Source: Theobroma cacao (taxonomy: Eukaryota > Streptophyta > Magnoliopsida > Malvales > Malvaceae). From it: DNA of 64,000 bases. Below are positions 24,701 to 36,394 of this stretch, one piece after another. The stretch's first letter is position 1. Every line of letters begins with the position of its first letter. The notes under the pieces were generated by a model that saw only the letters and a list, made by a program, of their open reading frames with translations, was not told the origin of the DNA and did no database searches. The stretch lies in NCBI RefSeq assembly GCF_000208745.1, contig NC_030855.1, positions 2,881,322 to 2,945,321 on the forward strand, given 5' to 3'. Both the position numbers and the translations under genes were made by a program.

Positions 24701-26964
24701 GAAAAAAATGATACAATTATTCCTAGCACATGCAGACGTGTATACAATGCCGAAAGACTTCAATTATGGAAACAGCAAATGTGGCTCTCTTTGGGTGTGC
24801 TCATCAAATCTATCAAATTAAAACACCTCCACCCCACCAAAACAAAACTTAACCCACCTGGTTAAAAGTATTATTACTGCTATACTTGAATAAGGGGATA
24901 AAAGGGATAAAGTTCAGGGAATTTTCATTAAACTAGCCACTGAACATGTTGTAAGTTAAACAACTCTGCATGTAAAAGAACAGAAAGGACAAGTAAATGG
25001 AAACTATCCTGCTCCTACGATACATCGAAGCAAAATACCATTTTCTACTATTACCTGGATCAGGAGGTTTGCCGTTATTCCCAGTGTTTGGTATAGAATT
25101 CTGAGACTTGGTCTCCATTGTAAGCATCTTCAAGGATATTCTCCTTAGATAATCAGACTGAATAGACAATCCATAACACCATTAGAATAATATAAGTTGT
25201 ACTTTATTATTCGAATACAAGACAAGATTATCAAAAATGTTATATGGCCCATGCTTAATATTAAGTTAGCATTAAGCATTTTCCTTTTTTCCTCTCTCCC
25301 TTCTCTCTTTCCTCCCTGGAAATCTTTCTCATGGATTTCCAATGTAATTGACAAGGTAAGGAGCCTTGGTCTATGCATATGAATAGGAAAAAAAGGAAAC
25401 ACACACAACGCTAACAGACTAAATATTGGTAACAACAAATCACGTGCACAAAGTCATGAAATGCACAAATATTGATACAAACACCATGCATACAAAGCAC
25501 GTTAAGGAATGCAGCATCGCGTGATTACCTGGCTGCTTGCAGCCGTAAAAATCTTTTCCTCAAACCTTACAGCAATTTTCCTGAGTTCATTTAAACCTTC
25601 TTGGCCAGAAAATGGAAGGTGCCTCTTCAATGTATCCATTCTACATATGCAAGGCATTTCACAAGTTAGTGACACACAAATATCAAATTCTTAAAAATAG
25701 CATGTAAGAATCTTCAATTGGTAAATAAGTCAATGCTAAGAATGCGAGTTATCAGGTTAGTAAAATATTTACATATCATCAAACGAAATTTAACCAATAC
25801 ATAAACTGAACACCAACAAATTTTCCCTTAAACTTGTTCAAGACTGTCTACATTTCAATACCCCGAAGCCACCACATTGGAATTTAATAAATTCTCCCAA
25901 TATAAACAAAGTGACCATCATGGCCTTCATATATCAGCTACATTCAAATAGACCACATACCAATATTTCCATTGTTCAGAGAGCGTTGTGGAAGGCAGGG
26001 CCACTAGTCGAAGTTACAGCAATAAGTTATTTGATGATAGGGCATGATTCAGATAGTAATAACAAAGAGACCCACTAATTCATATACAGTACCACCCCTG
26101 CCCTCACCCCCAAAAAAATCAAAATAAAGGGTAACAATTATTGACATTTCATTTTCCGTATCCACTTCCCCGACACGCAAACGCTTAAAACCAAGGGAGT
26201 AATATCACATGGACTTAAGGGTACTACAACGAAGGACCATATGGGTGTGGATCCCTTGCCAAGGACATCAGGGATTGGCCTGGAGAACCGTCATGTGGTG
26301 CAAGTTTGCTGAGACACACAACAGATGTGCACTAGGAACATCTTGGACATATATAGAGGGATGGTTAGCTCACCTGTAAGGCTAGTCTCTTGGGTTGAGG
26401 CCCAAGGCCTATGATAGTTTTACTAGGTATCCCAAACAAATTCAAATGATGTGCATCCACCACTTGGGTCACATTGAATGAGGAAAGAAGTGCCAAGCTT
26501 ACAAGGAACCCAAAATCTAAAAACAAAATGCATCTTTATTCAATCACTAAAATTCATTAAATGATGATGCCAAGAATGCCACCTAAAGTTGGACCCAAAA
26601 GCTTAGCCACATCAGCTTACAGATATGTGGCCCATACAAAGTGCCCAAACTCTGGGTAAGAGCAAGCTTTGATTCTCAAGCCATATATTTACGAAACAAA
26701 GAAACTGCTTGGAATAGGAAATAAGGTATTATTGATGGTATTGTTTGGTTATTAACAATAACTAAGACTATGAAGACATGCCACAGAATCTACAATAAAT
26801 TAAGTGCAACAAGTTTATTTAACAAATAATAATACCATAAAACTCACTTACATCTTGTTGACAATCCTTTGTCGTGAATCAGCCTGCAACTGGGTTCTCC
26901 AATCACCTGTGTCCATTGTGGGCTCTCCACTCGGAGGAGTAGGCCTCCAGTTATTGTTATCCAT
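15709..26964 (-). CDS. MED15A: Mediator of RNA polymerase II transcription subunit 15a (complete, 11 coding exons, 1367 aa)
   Basis: This is a subunit of the Mediator tail, the nuclear coactivator linking activators to RNA polymerase II. Coding exons on the minus strand, in order: 26852-26964, 25529-25640, 25055-25157, 23145-24527, 21751-21821, 21142-21216, 18854-20257, 18373-18717, 17058-17258, 16878-16966 and 15709-15916. All have GT-AG borders and matching phases, giving 4104 nt with no internal stop. Exons 1-3 encode the KIX domain (about residues 18-95: [45 protein letters not shown]). Exon 4 is Gln-rich. Exons 5-6 and the start of exon 7 hold the conserved helical block ([49 protein letters not shown]). 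Exons 8-11 carry the C-terminal region ([58 protein letters not shown]). Arabidopsis MED15a, recalled from memory, has about 1335 aa with the same order. Start: the first ATG of exon 1, six bases after a splice acceptor, so a 5' UTR intron is likely. Confidence 0.95.
19477..19519 (-). repeat. Poly-Gln tract in MED15a exon 7
   Basis: A run of mixed CAG/CAA codons gives 13 consecutive Gln. The corresponding place in copy B (about 46980-47000) has only four, so the tract has changed length in frame since the duplication. Confidence 0.85.
20440..21025. mobile_element. hAT-type MITE in MED15a intron 6 (586 bp)
   Basis: The left end (CAGTGTTGTCA) and right end (TGACAACATTG) are inverted repeats. 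The copy in locus B keeps a perfect 8-bp target duplication, which is the hAT hallmark; here the duplication has decayed (TGATTCTC and CTATTGTC). The interior has many CCTAGGTGC/GGCGC words and no coding capacity. It contains about 80 bp that are missing from the B copy. Confidence 0.8.
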
Positions 26965-28110
26965 CAATTCCTAACAACACCAAATAAGAAGAGTACAGTC
27001 ACAAACACTTGCAAATAAAATCTTTTTATCATAAACAAAAGAAAGTGAAAAAGAAAAACTAGTAAATTTGGAAACAGAAGTTACTCCTCAATATGCAAAA
27101 TATTCAACAAATTTCTTTTTGATAAATGCTTCCCTTCCCCATCTTCAGTTTCTATCTCTTAATAACTCAAATAAAGCATGTAATTTTTTAAAATCTCTCT
27201 ATAGTTTTCCTCATAGATAGCAAAAATCATAAATTTATACATATGAGCAGGATTTTTTTTGTAATATTGTAACCTAAATTTGACACTACAAATCATTTGC
27301 TGCATCAGTTTAGCTCTTACAAAACACAGGACATTTTACTACACGTGTATAGACACCGCAAAATCATGATTGAACATTAGCTTTCAATATGTACGCCACA
27401 ATTTAGCACACTTGGATGTCTATTTGGTTGATTCAGTAATATTACTAACCAGCCTTTCTTTGCAAGGCTGTTTAAGACTCTGTCTTTTCTTTCTCTCTGT
27501 GCTAGGCCATTGGTTATAAGCCAAAGGAGAACTGTAACTTACTAAAAAGCTACTTCTTTCACCAGTTGACCAGCTAATCACTGACAAGCAATGATCATAT
27601 TCAATGAATTGCTAATGAGGATTAATTGTTAGTTTGCTTCTGAGAATGCTACCTAGACTCATGATTATGAAAAAGTTGAGCCCTCTAACTGTAACCAAAA
27701 CTGTTCTAGCTAAATATATTTGGATGACCTAAATCCTTGATTTTTCACCAATAAAATCAAACCCCTTAATTTGAATTTCATCATAAAATTATTAAATGAA
27801 AACAATATAAAAGATAATTACAAATATGAACAGAATCAATGATATAAACCATACCTAATAGAAATAATTTACTTTGAAGGGTTGTTTCATTATTGGGTAT
27901 CCAAATATAAAATCAAGCTTTCTAATTGTTTTTCAGATCAAAAAAAAAAAAATTAAGAAACTATAAAGTCCATTACGTGGTGATATTCTTAAAAGGAAAA
28001 TCAAATTTTTATTACTACAAGTCAAAAAACATAGTCCCAGGTAAAATTTTCAAGGAAATTACGAGACCAGAATCGTAAAACCTAAAAAAAGAAAGAATTG
28101 AAATTTTACC
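26965..28110 (-). other. Probable 5' UTR intron of MED15a
   Basis: A splice acceptor (TTGTTAG, ending at 26971) precedes the six UTR bases before the ATG. A donor (GAG followed by GTAAAATT, GT at 28109-28108) ends a GC-richer stretch upstream. The intron is thus about 1.14 kb. The same signals are kept in locus B. Transcript evidence is not available here. Confidence 0.6.
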
Positions 28111-28235
28111 TCAACGAAGAGCTCCCAATTCCAAAAGAGAGATCCGCTTCGAAAATTTCTCAAAGATTTTTTCAAATTCCAAATCCCTCGATTGAATTAA
28201 AGCTACGCCGCAGGTTCTCTTGCCCTCTATTACAA
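28111..28235 (-). promoter_or_regulatory. Probable 5' UTR exon and promoter side of MED15a
   Basis: The stretch just upstream of the donor at 28110 reads like a plant leader exon (CGAAGCGGATCTCTCTTTT, GGCAAGAGAACCTGCGGCG on the minus strand). No clear TATA box is seen upstream. An AAAT microsatellite (about 28234-28251) follows. The upstream limit is a guess. Confidence 0.4.
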
Positions 28236-28610
28236 AATAAATAAATAAATAAAGAATTTTAAAAACTATCTTTTTTACGATTTTATGGCTTTTCAAAATA
28301 ATTATACATAAAAAAAGATTTAAAAATTTTACTTTGTTTTCTTGAAGGATGATCGGTGGCTTCTCGTTCTCGTTCTTTGTTTTCTTTTTGCTTTTATTGG
28401 GTACCTAATACTCTCGGATAAATAAACAAAATTAGAATAAAGAAAATAAGGAAAATCACCTGAGCTTCGCTAGGTTGAAAAGAAAGCGAGAGAAAACCAA
28501 GGGAAATCGAACTGAGAACAGAGGAAAAAAGAATAGACGAGAAGAAGCCAAAGAAGGTCAGGCGTTAGACCAAAGTGAATTGGAAAGACTTTTCTTTCAT
28601 AGTTGGAACC

Positions 28611-29690
28611 GTGTGTATGTCTGCTTTTATATAATACGTATATATATAGATATAATGCTTAAAAATGTCTTTAAATTATTTCAAAATATTTAAATAATTT
28701 ATTATTTTTTCGTTTTAGCTCTCATATATCTTTATTATTAAAATGGACAAACTGTGTCAATTAAAACATCATTTATTATTATTTTTACTCACATGATGTT
28801 AATATAAATATGAAATATATCATGTGATTATGTTATCATGTTACGTTAATACTTACTTTTAGATTTATTTGATTCAAAATAAAAATATAAAAAACTTGAT
28901 AATATAATAAAATAATAAAAATTTGTTTAAATTTTTTAAATAATTCCTGAATTTTTTAGGCATTATGCTTTTTTATATTTTTTTTTATTTTGTTTCTTAA
29001 AATAAAGCCTACCTCATTCATAAAAAAAATAAAGTCCATTTCAAAAAAAAAAAAATTTGTGCTCAACAATTTTGATTGTTATTTTTATTCCTTGATTACA
29101 CTTTTGAATTTTGATTTTCTAAATTTGAGACTGTACTCTCTTGTTTGCTTCCATTATTTTTTTCCCTGTGTATGTCTGTGCTTTTATATAATATATATAT
29201 AATGGTTAAAAATCTTTTTAAATTATTTAAAAATATTTAAATAATTTATTATTTTTTCATTTTAACTCTTATATATCTTTATTATTAAAATTGACAAATT
29301 GTGTTAATTAAAATATCATTTATTATTATTTTTACTCACATAATCTTAAGATGAATATGAAATATGTCATGTGATTATGTTATTATGTTATGTTAATATG
29401 TGTTTTTAGACCTACTTAACTCAAAATAAAAACATAAAAAACTTGATAATAAAATAAAATAATAATTAAAAAAAAAATTTTAAATTATTCCTGAATTTTT
29501 AAGGCATTATGCTTTTTTATATTTTGTTTTGATTTTGTTTCTTAAAATAAAGACCACTTCAACAAAAAAAAAAAACTTTGTTCTCAACAATTTTGATTGT
29601 TATTTTTATTCCTTGATTCCATTTTTGAATTTTGATTTTCTAAATTTGAGACTGCACTTTCTTGTTTGCCTCCATTATTTTTCTGATCAT
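28611..29690. repeat. Tandem duplication, unit about 555 bp (28611-29165 and 29166-29690)
   Basis: Both units start with GTGTATGTCTG...CTTTTATATAAT and end with TTTGAGACTG..CTTGTTTGC.TCCATTATTTTT. Each contains one module of the dispersed AT-rich repeat. Locus B keeps only one, left-truncated, unit (57195-57675). Confidence 0.8.
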
Positions 29691-31250
29691 GTATTTCCAA
29701 TCCTTTGCATGGTTGATTTTATGCTTCAAGTGTTTAATTAACCATTCCTTAATGCATAATACATGCTACATGTGATAATTGTTACTATAAATTAGATCAA
29801 AATATATGCTTTTAATGTAATGATAAATGAAAGATTTAGATGTTGAAAAAGCAAAAGGTGAAAAAGCTACATGTTAGTTGAATCAAGTAAAGTCATTTAA
29901 ATATGGGCTTCTATTTTATAAATAATAAAAGCTAACTAACTAAACAATACATTTATCATTTTATAATAAACGACAACACATTTATGTTATAATTGATTAA
30001 TACTATATTTTTTTATAAGTAGTTGTATATTATAATCAAAATATAAAATTATAGTACTTCAATATTTAGTTTAATGATAGATATAACATATATATATATA
30101 TATATATTGTAAATGTAAATGAAATATTTTAATAATATAAAACATGTGATTAAGATAGCAAAGTTGATTGTGTGGAAAATAACAAATACCCAAAATTATT
30201 TAATTTTCTTCTAAAATTCAAATATCTCAATTTCGATTTCAGAAGAAAAAAGTAAATATTACAAATACAATTAATTAAACATAAAAAACCAATCAATTAT
30301 CAACAAATTAACATGTTACCAAAAGAAAATTCAATATAAAATTAGAATAAATGAATGAACTCAAAATATACATAATATAATGATTTTAAATCTTTATTGA
30401 AATATTTGGATCAAAGGCACAAGGTGAGGAGGTTTCCCTTCACATAGGGCAAACCAAAGTCGGTGGAAATTGAGTTGCAGACGATTGGGCAGTGCCTTGG
30501 GTTTATCACCTTTTTAGTCAAAGTTTGGAAACTTATTAGTGCGAATCTTGCATGTTGAAGTTGGCGCACTTGCTCTCCGTTTTTGTTTTCTTCTAATTAC
30601 TTTGGACTTTCAATTAGATGATTGACTGCCTTTTTCTTTCTTTCTTTTGTCACTTTATACATGTTGGAATTGAAAATGATTCCTCCACGTAGGCCATAAC
30701 TATGTGCAAAGTAATTCTTCTAGATAGTGAATATTACTATTTCTTATTTTAAAAATGACATAAACAAAAAAAAAGCATAAAAAGTTGAACCTTGTTCTTC
30801 TTTTGGACGAGTATAAAGATCCTTGGTTAAAATCAATTGAGCTTTTTTTTTTTATAATTGAGAGATAAGAGATTCGAATTCTGCTTTTTAAATAAGGGAT
30901 AATGCACCAACCAATGAGCTAAATACTCGAATGTCAATTGAGCATATGATTTAGTAATAGATACTCGTATCTCATATTTACAAAATTGAGTTTAAAACTA
31001 TTTTTTTTTTTAAAAATTCTTCTAATTAACAATAAAGTCTCAATCTAAAATTCTATTTACATAATCTTGACCATTGGACATAAATCTCGATGGCAATGAA
31101 ATGATTTTTGTTGACCTAGTATATATCTTGTACATGTTATCTTTGAGATTCAATTGATTTAGATAAAGAGTTTATAATTTTAATTTTATCTTGATTTATT
31201 TTTTGAATAAGAGTATTTCATTTCATATCAGAATAATTAGTCATTACAAT
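29691..31250. other. AT-rich spacer between MED15a promoter side and LINE
   Basis: No gene is supported. It contains a (TA)n run near 30089-30108 and the SINE at 30843-30933. The part at 30410-30620 is GC-richer and conserved in locus B (58250-58470), but I recognise no product there. Confidence 0.45.
30843..30933 (-). mobile_element. SINE present only in duplication copy A
   Basis: On the minus strand it has a box-A-like TAGCTCATTGGTTGGTGCAT, a box-B-like GAATTCGAATCTC and an A-tail. It is flanked by perfect TCAATTGAGC repeats (30833-30842 and 30934-30943). Copy B at 58691-58700 has a single TCAATTCAGC with nothing inserted, an empty site. Confidence 0.85.
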
Positions 31251-31254
31251 ATGT

Positions 31255-34200
31255 ATTACTACAAAAAGAACAGTTCAAGCCCCCATATTGTAACTTGTTT
31301 TATTGCATGGAGAAGAGCTTCATTAAAAAACTTCTCATGAACCCATTGAGATAAAAACCATGAAAAGGAAAAAAGGGTACTCAACTGCCATGCCCTTACA
31401 TTCCTACCTCCATAACTAAGTAAGATAGTCCTTTGTAAAGCTTGTTGAGCTCCCACTGGTAATGAAGGACTATGTCTCTAGATGGTTTAATCCATTTCGG
31501 CAACCATTGATGACTTAGCAATCCCGTGAGCTACCATGTTGGCCTCTTTTTTACGGTGCAAAATCTCAAATGAGTTAAGTTGGTGCAGAAGCATGCAACA
31601 AGCTTCAACAACCTGCCCCACTTCACTAGTAAATTTTCTATCCTTAATCCAGGCAGCCACTTGTAAACAATCCATCTCCATTTCATGAATTACAAGTTTT
31701 TGAGACCAAACCATTAAAGCCCAAAGCAAGGATCTTAGTTCAGTAATAGCCGTGTTTCTGATAGACCTAAACCTCTTTCTTCCAACAATTAGCAACTCAC
31801 CAACAGGCCCTCTAACTATGAAACCCACCGTAGCACAACTTATTCCATTAATACCGTAAAGAGCAGCATCACAATTTAGTTTAGTAATAGATGGACACTT
31901 CCACCGATCACAACTCAATTCAACATTTAGTTGAGGCGGTCGTTCTATCACAACTACAGCCCTGTATTGAGTGTACATATCTATCCCCATCTGAACCACT
32001 TGGCGCAGATTCAATCTCTCATTCTTGAACACAGTTGAGTTACGACCCTTCCATAAAACCCACATAACATAGCAAACCTCCTCCATACTATTTTTATCTA
32101 AATATTGTAAGAGCATACTGACCCACTTTTTTATGGAGGATAAATGATATGAGATGTCTCAGAAACCCCATTTGGTAACCAACCAAGCAGCCTTGGCAAA
32201 AGAACAAGCACACAGGATATGAAAATCTATTTGCTGGTCTGCATCACATAGTGGACAACTAGCATCAATTGTAATGTTCCTTCTTGTCAGCACATTTCGT
32301 GTTAGGAGACATCCGTGAAGAGCGTGCCAAACAAATAAAAGGATTTTCCTGGGAATGTTTAGGCTTCAAATCTTCTTTGCAGTTGTCATACTCTCAGATG
32401 AACTTGCTGTATTTCCAACAACCATTGAATCTCGGCTCAACACTTTATATCCCAATTTAACTGTATACTCACCAATAGCACTATGCTGCCAAACTAGACA
32501 ATCTTCTGGCCTTCGTAAATTCAAAGGTAATGATAGGATTAGGTTGCATTCCTAAGGTGGAAAATAGGCTCGTATCTTTTCTTCATCCCAAACCATCTGC
32601 TCATGCACTATAAACTCACTGATCTTTGTCGAATTTGACACAATGTCTGCACAAGATAAAACTGGGTGTGGTGTGTCATATGGTATCCAGTTACTCTTTC
32701 TAGCAAGAATATTCTGTCCAGTACCAACCCTCCAATAGGAGCCACTTTTAATAAGACTCCGACTTTTTTTGATGCTCCTTCATAAATAGATTGGATTGAT
32801 CCCACTAGAGCCTCTAAAAAATTTACATTAGGGATATTCTTGGCTTTTAACACCTCATAGGAAATCGTAAGATTCTTCATTTGCAACCTCCAACCTTGCT
32901 TTGACAACATAGTCAAATTAAAATTACTAGTGTCTCGAAAGCCCATACCTCTAGAATGTTTTGAAGGACAAATAAAACGATAGTCCTTCCAATGAATTTT
33001 TGAGCCTGTAGCATTACCTCCCCACCAAAATTTAGCAATAGTCGAATCAATATTCCTATATAATCCATCCGGTAATTTAAAGCAGCTCATTATGTAAGTT
33101 GGTATTGCTTGTGCCATATCCTTGATTAAGACTTCTCTACCAGCTATTGAGAGTAGTTTATTTTTTCAATTGGAAATTCTTTTTAAGATTTTCTCTTTTA
33201 CACAATTAAATATCTGCTTCTTCGAACCTCCACAAATGAACGGCATACCAAGATAATAACCACCCCATTGATCCCTTCGTACTTCTAATAACTAACAAGC
33301 TGCAACAACATCTGATTCACTTGTATTCTTACTAAAAAGGATAGGACACATTTCAAGATTGATCTTTTAGCCTGATGTATATTCCTAAACTGTAAATAAG
33401 TTTTTTAAATACATTAGCTCTTGAATTTATGTCTTCCCAAAAATCATACTATCATCCGCAAAGAAAAGATTTGTAATATTGGGACTACCCCTATTCACTT
33501 GCAATCTCGAAATTCTTTTACTTTCCTTTGATGCTGACAACAAGGAAGATAAAGCTTTAAAAATAATTATGAAAAGAAAAGGGAACAAAGGATCACCTTG
33601 GCTCAACCCACTGATAGACTAATCATATTTCCCTGGACTCTATTAACAAGCACTGAATAAGTAATTGTTGAAATGCACTGCATAACCATATATATCTACA
33701 AATTTAGCATTAAAACCCATCCTGTGCAAAATACCTTGAACAAACGGCCATTCAACCCAATCATATGCCTTACTCATATCTAGCTTGAGGGCAAAATTTC
33801 CCATTTGTCATGCCTCTTATTATGCAAAAAGTGAACAACCTCATGAGCCACAATAACATTATTTGTAATCAGTTTGCCAGGTACAAACGCACTCTGATTT
33901 CAGAAATTATGACAGGCATAATTTGACTTCAATCTATTAGTTAAGACCTTAGAGGCTATCTTATATAGGACATTGCGTAAGCTTATTGGTTTGAATTGAC
34001 TTTCCAACTTCAGATGAGGAACTTTTGGAATCAAAGCTACTAATGTGTGGTTGATACCTTCAAAGCTTAAACATCTGGCAAGAAATTCCTTTACAAAACG
34101 GTGAATGCTGAGACCCATGACATCCTAGAATCTTTGAAAAAATAAGGCAGGGAATCCATCCGAGCCAGGAGCCTTTAATGAAGCCATCTGAAATAGTGCC

Positions 34201-34980
34201 AACCAGACCTCTTTAAGTGTAATATCAGCAACTAAAGCCTCATTCATTTCCATTGTAATGCACAGTTGGATATAAGCCAATACCTCTTCTATCCTTGATG
34301 GGTTAGAAGTAGTGAAAAGATATGAAAAAAAATTCATATATCTTAGAAGAAATAGCAACATGCGAGTCAACCCATTCACCATTCATTTTTTTCAGAGCCC
34401 ATATTGTATTTTGTTCCTTCTCTCTGTTGCTCTTTGGTGAAAAAATTTTGAATTTTTATCGCCATTTTTTAACCAAGCAACCCTTGATTGTTGTTGCCAC
34501 ATATCCTTCTCTTCTCTTGCTAACTTTCACACATTTTTCTGTAAAGACTTTAATTCGTTGATTAGCCAACAGTGAAACTTCTTCCGCATGAGCATCTTAC
34601 AATTCTTTTTGCTTTTCTTTAATTCTATCCTATATATCTTTCAATGGATTAGACTAAATAGAATTAAATAATAATTTAACATCATGAAGTTTACCAAGAA
34701 ATTCTCTAAAGGATGCTTCTTGGTTTCTCCATTCTTCAATTACCCTTTGCACACATGCTTCATCATTCAACCAAACTGACTCAAAATGGAATCTACATTT
34801 CCAATGAACTTGTTTTTGATAATATAAATCCACCCTCGGAGCTAGATGATCCGAAGCTCCCAAAGATTCAGTGAAAATGGCCATTCTCAAAATTTTGCAG
34901 ACTAAATCTTGTGTAGCCATCACTCTGTTTAATCTGCATCTTATGAGTGCTTCCTCATCTCTGTTATTCCACCATATAAA
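31255..34980 (-). mobile_element. Degenerate L1-type LINE (non-LTR retrotransposon), copy A
   Basis: Read 5' to 3' on the minus strand, domains follow the plant LINE order. There is an endonuclease tail (34654-34923, GASDHLAPRVD) and reverse transcriptase fingers (33900-34382: LKAPGSDGFPALFFQRF, LVALIPKVPH, FKPISLRNVLYKIASKVLTN). The catalytic box FFADDSMIFG lies at about 33445-33475. A post-RT region (32608-33117: ISTYIMSCFKLP-like, IAKFWWGGN, HWKDYRFICPSK) is followed by a zf-RVT zinc-binding motif CPLCDADQQIDFHILCACSF (about 32190-32270) and an RNase H domain (31487-32000: LNCDAALYG, ELRSLLWALMVW, ANMVAHGIAK). Stops and frameshifts break it into at least six pieces, so it is dead. The 5' part is cut off near 34980. 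Confidence 0.9.
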
Positions 34981-36390
34981 CTTAGGTCCCCTTTACCCCA
35001 AATCTCATAACCCACAATCTTGATTTTTTTAGTTGCTTCAAATTTAGAATTTTCTTTTATTTTTAAGAATAACATCTAACTATGGAAAAGACTATGTTAT
35101 TAGTCAAATGAATTTCCTTACAAGTAAAAGAAAGAGAAAAGAGGAAGAAAGATCCCTTTCTTACTTTGTGGGAAAGTACAAAATCATATATTAGGATTCA
35201 CATGGATAAGTAAAAAAAGAGTTTTGGATTTATAAATGTGGATGTTTTAAATTTTAATAGATTAATATTTCGGAGAGAGAATAATAATTTCGTGACAAAG
35301 TGATATCAGAGTCAATCCAGATTTAATTTTGATATCATACCAAAGCTCCAATGGGTGAAGAAAGTAAAGAGATCTGACATTCTGACCTATGATGAAAACG
35401 TAAAAAATTGAAGTAAAAAAATAATTTTAAACTTATAAATATAAACGTTGCATATATGAACAAATTAATGTTGTAAAAGGGAAATAATTACCATTATGAT
35501 AAATAGTTACCAGACAATGATGAGAATCTTAAACAAGAAAAGAGGAGCAAATTCTCCGGGCAGTCGCGCGTTGGTTTGATTCTAACATACTTATTGGCAA
35601 ATGTGACAACTCATCAAATCAAAGCCAACTTTTTGTGGTCCGTTTTCAACAAATGTGGTCATTTTCTATGTCTTGTGTCTAATCCAACAACTAACCAGAC
35701 TTTTGCTCTGCTTTGTAGATGGCTATTGCTTTGAAAATATGAGCACTTGTCTCTAGCTTTACCACGCCTCGCAAAGCATATTCAAATTTAAAATTTTATT
35801 TTGAAAGTTTTTACTTAAAATTTTGAAATGGATGGGATTAAATTTTATAAACAAAGAATTTTTCTTTCATAAAATTTTTATGTATAAAAGATATCCACTT
35901 ATCTTTTTTATGTCATCTGAAAATAAATCTCATGATATGTTTGGTTTACGAAATGAAATAGAGAAACAATAAAATCACTATTCTATGATAACAGAATTGA
36001 ACAAAAATAATTATTATATTGTTTGATTCATGAAATAGAATTATTTTTACGACATTGTAAGTATACTTTCAATAAATTATGAATATGCCGTAATTATCAT
36101 TTTTAGCCTAGATTGATTAGAAATAGTATGCATGCCCCTGCTACATAGGAGTTAATGCAAAAGAGTTGAAAAACCTTTAATATATAAGCAAATACTGATC
36201 AACAATTTATCATAAGAACATATTATATCAGTCATGAATAAGGAGAGAGATGGATGCCATAAGCAATGGGTGTCTCATTCTTTACCCAAAAAAACAAGAA
36301 ACAAAGTGTAAGCTTAGAAATTGTTTGCAACTGGTCATGGAGAAATTTATCAAGTAGTTGACATAACAAGTGCAAACATTATTGCTTTTA
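34981..36390. other. Intergenic between LINE and MED15 pseudogene
   Basis: AT-rich. A primer-binding-site-like word (TGATATCAGAGTCAATCC, about 35300-35317) suggests a scrap of an LTR retrotransposon, but no LTR pair is visible. No gene is supported. Confidence 0.4.
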
Positions 36391-36394
36391 ATAT

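Larger units (their letters stand above)
18994..34330. repeat. Segmental duplication, copy A (pairs with 46505-62080)
   Basis: Introns, exons, upstream region and LINE match the second copy almost line by line and in the same orientation. The left edge falls in MED15 exon 7, at the word CGAGGG (18994-18999). The right edge falls inside the LINE after GAAAAAAA. Because the LINE insertion is shared, the duplication happened after it. The right edge in copy B may be only apparent, since another element appears to start there. Confidence 0.9.

Noticed and set aside
28475..28693. Lys/Arg-rich plus-strand frame upstream of MED15a (also 55798-55980)
   Set aside because: Purine-rich leader or promoter sequence read as protein; the two copies diverge after the shared part and no motif is seen.
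31487..32116. A stand-alone RNase H gene
   Set aside because: It lies in order behind zf-RVT and reverse transcriptase pieces of one degenerate LINE, and the same layout is repeated at 59240-59713.
35300..35317. Primer-binding-site-like word TGATATCAGAGTCAATCC
   Set aside because: No LTR pair or polypurine tract could be found around it, so an LTR element is not called.
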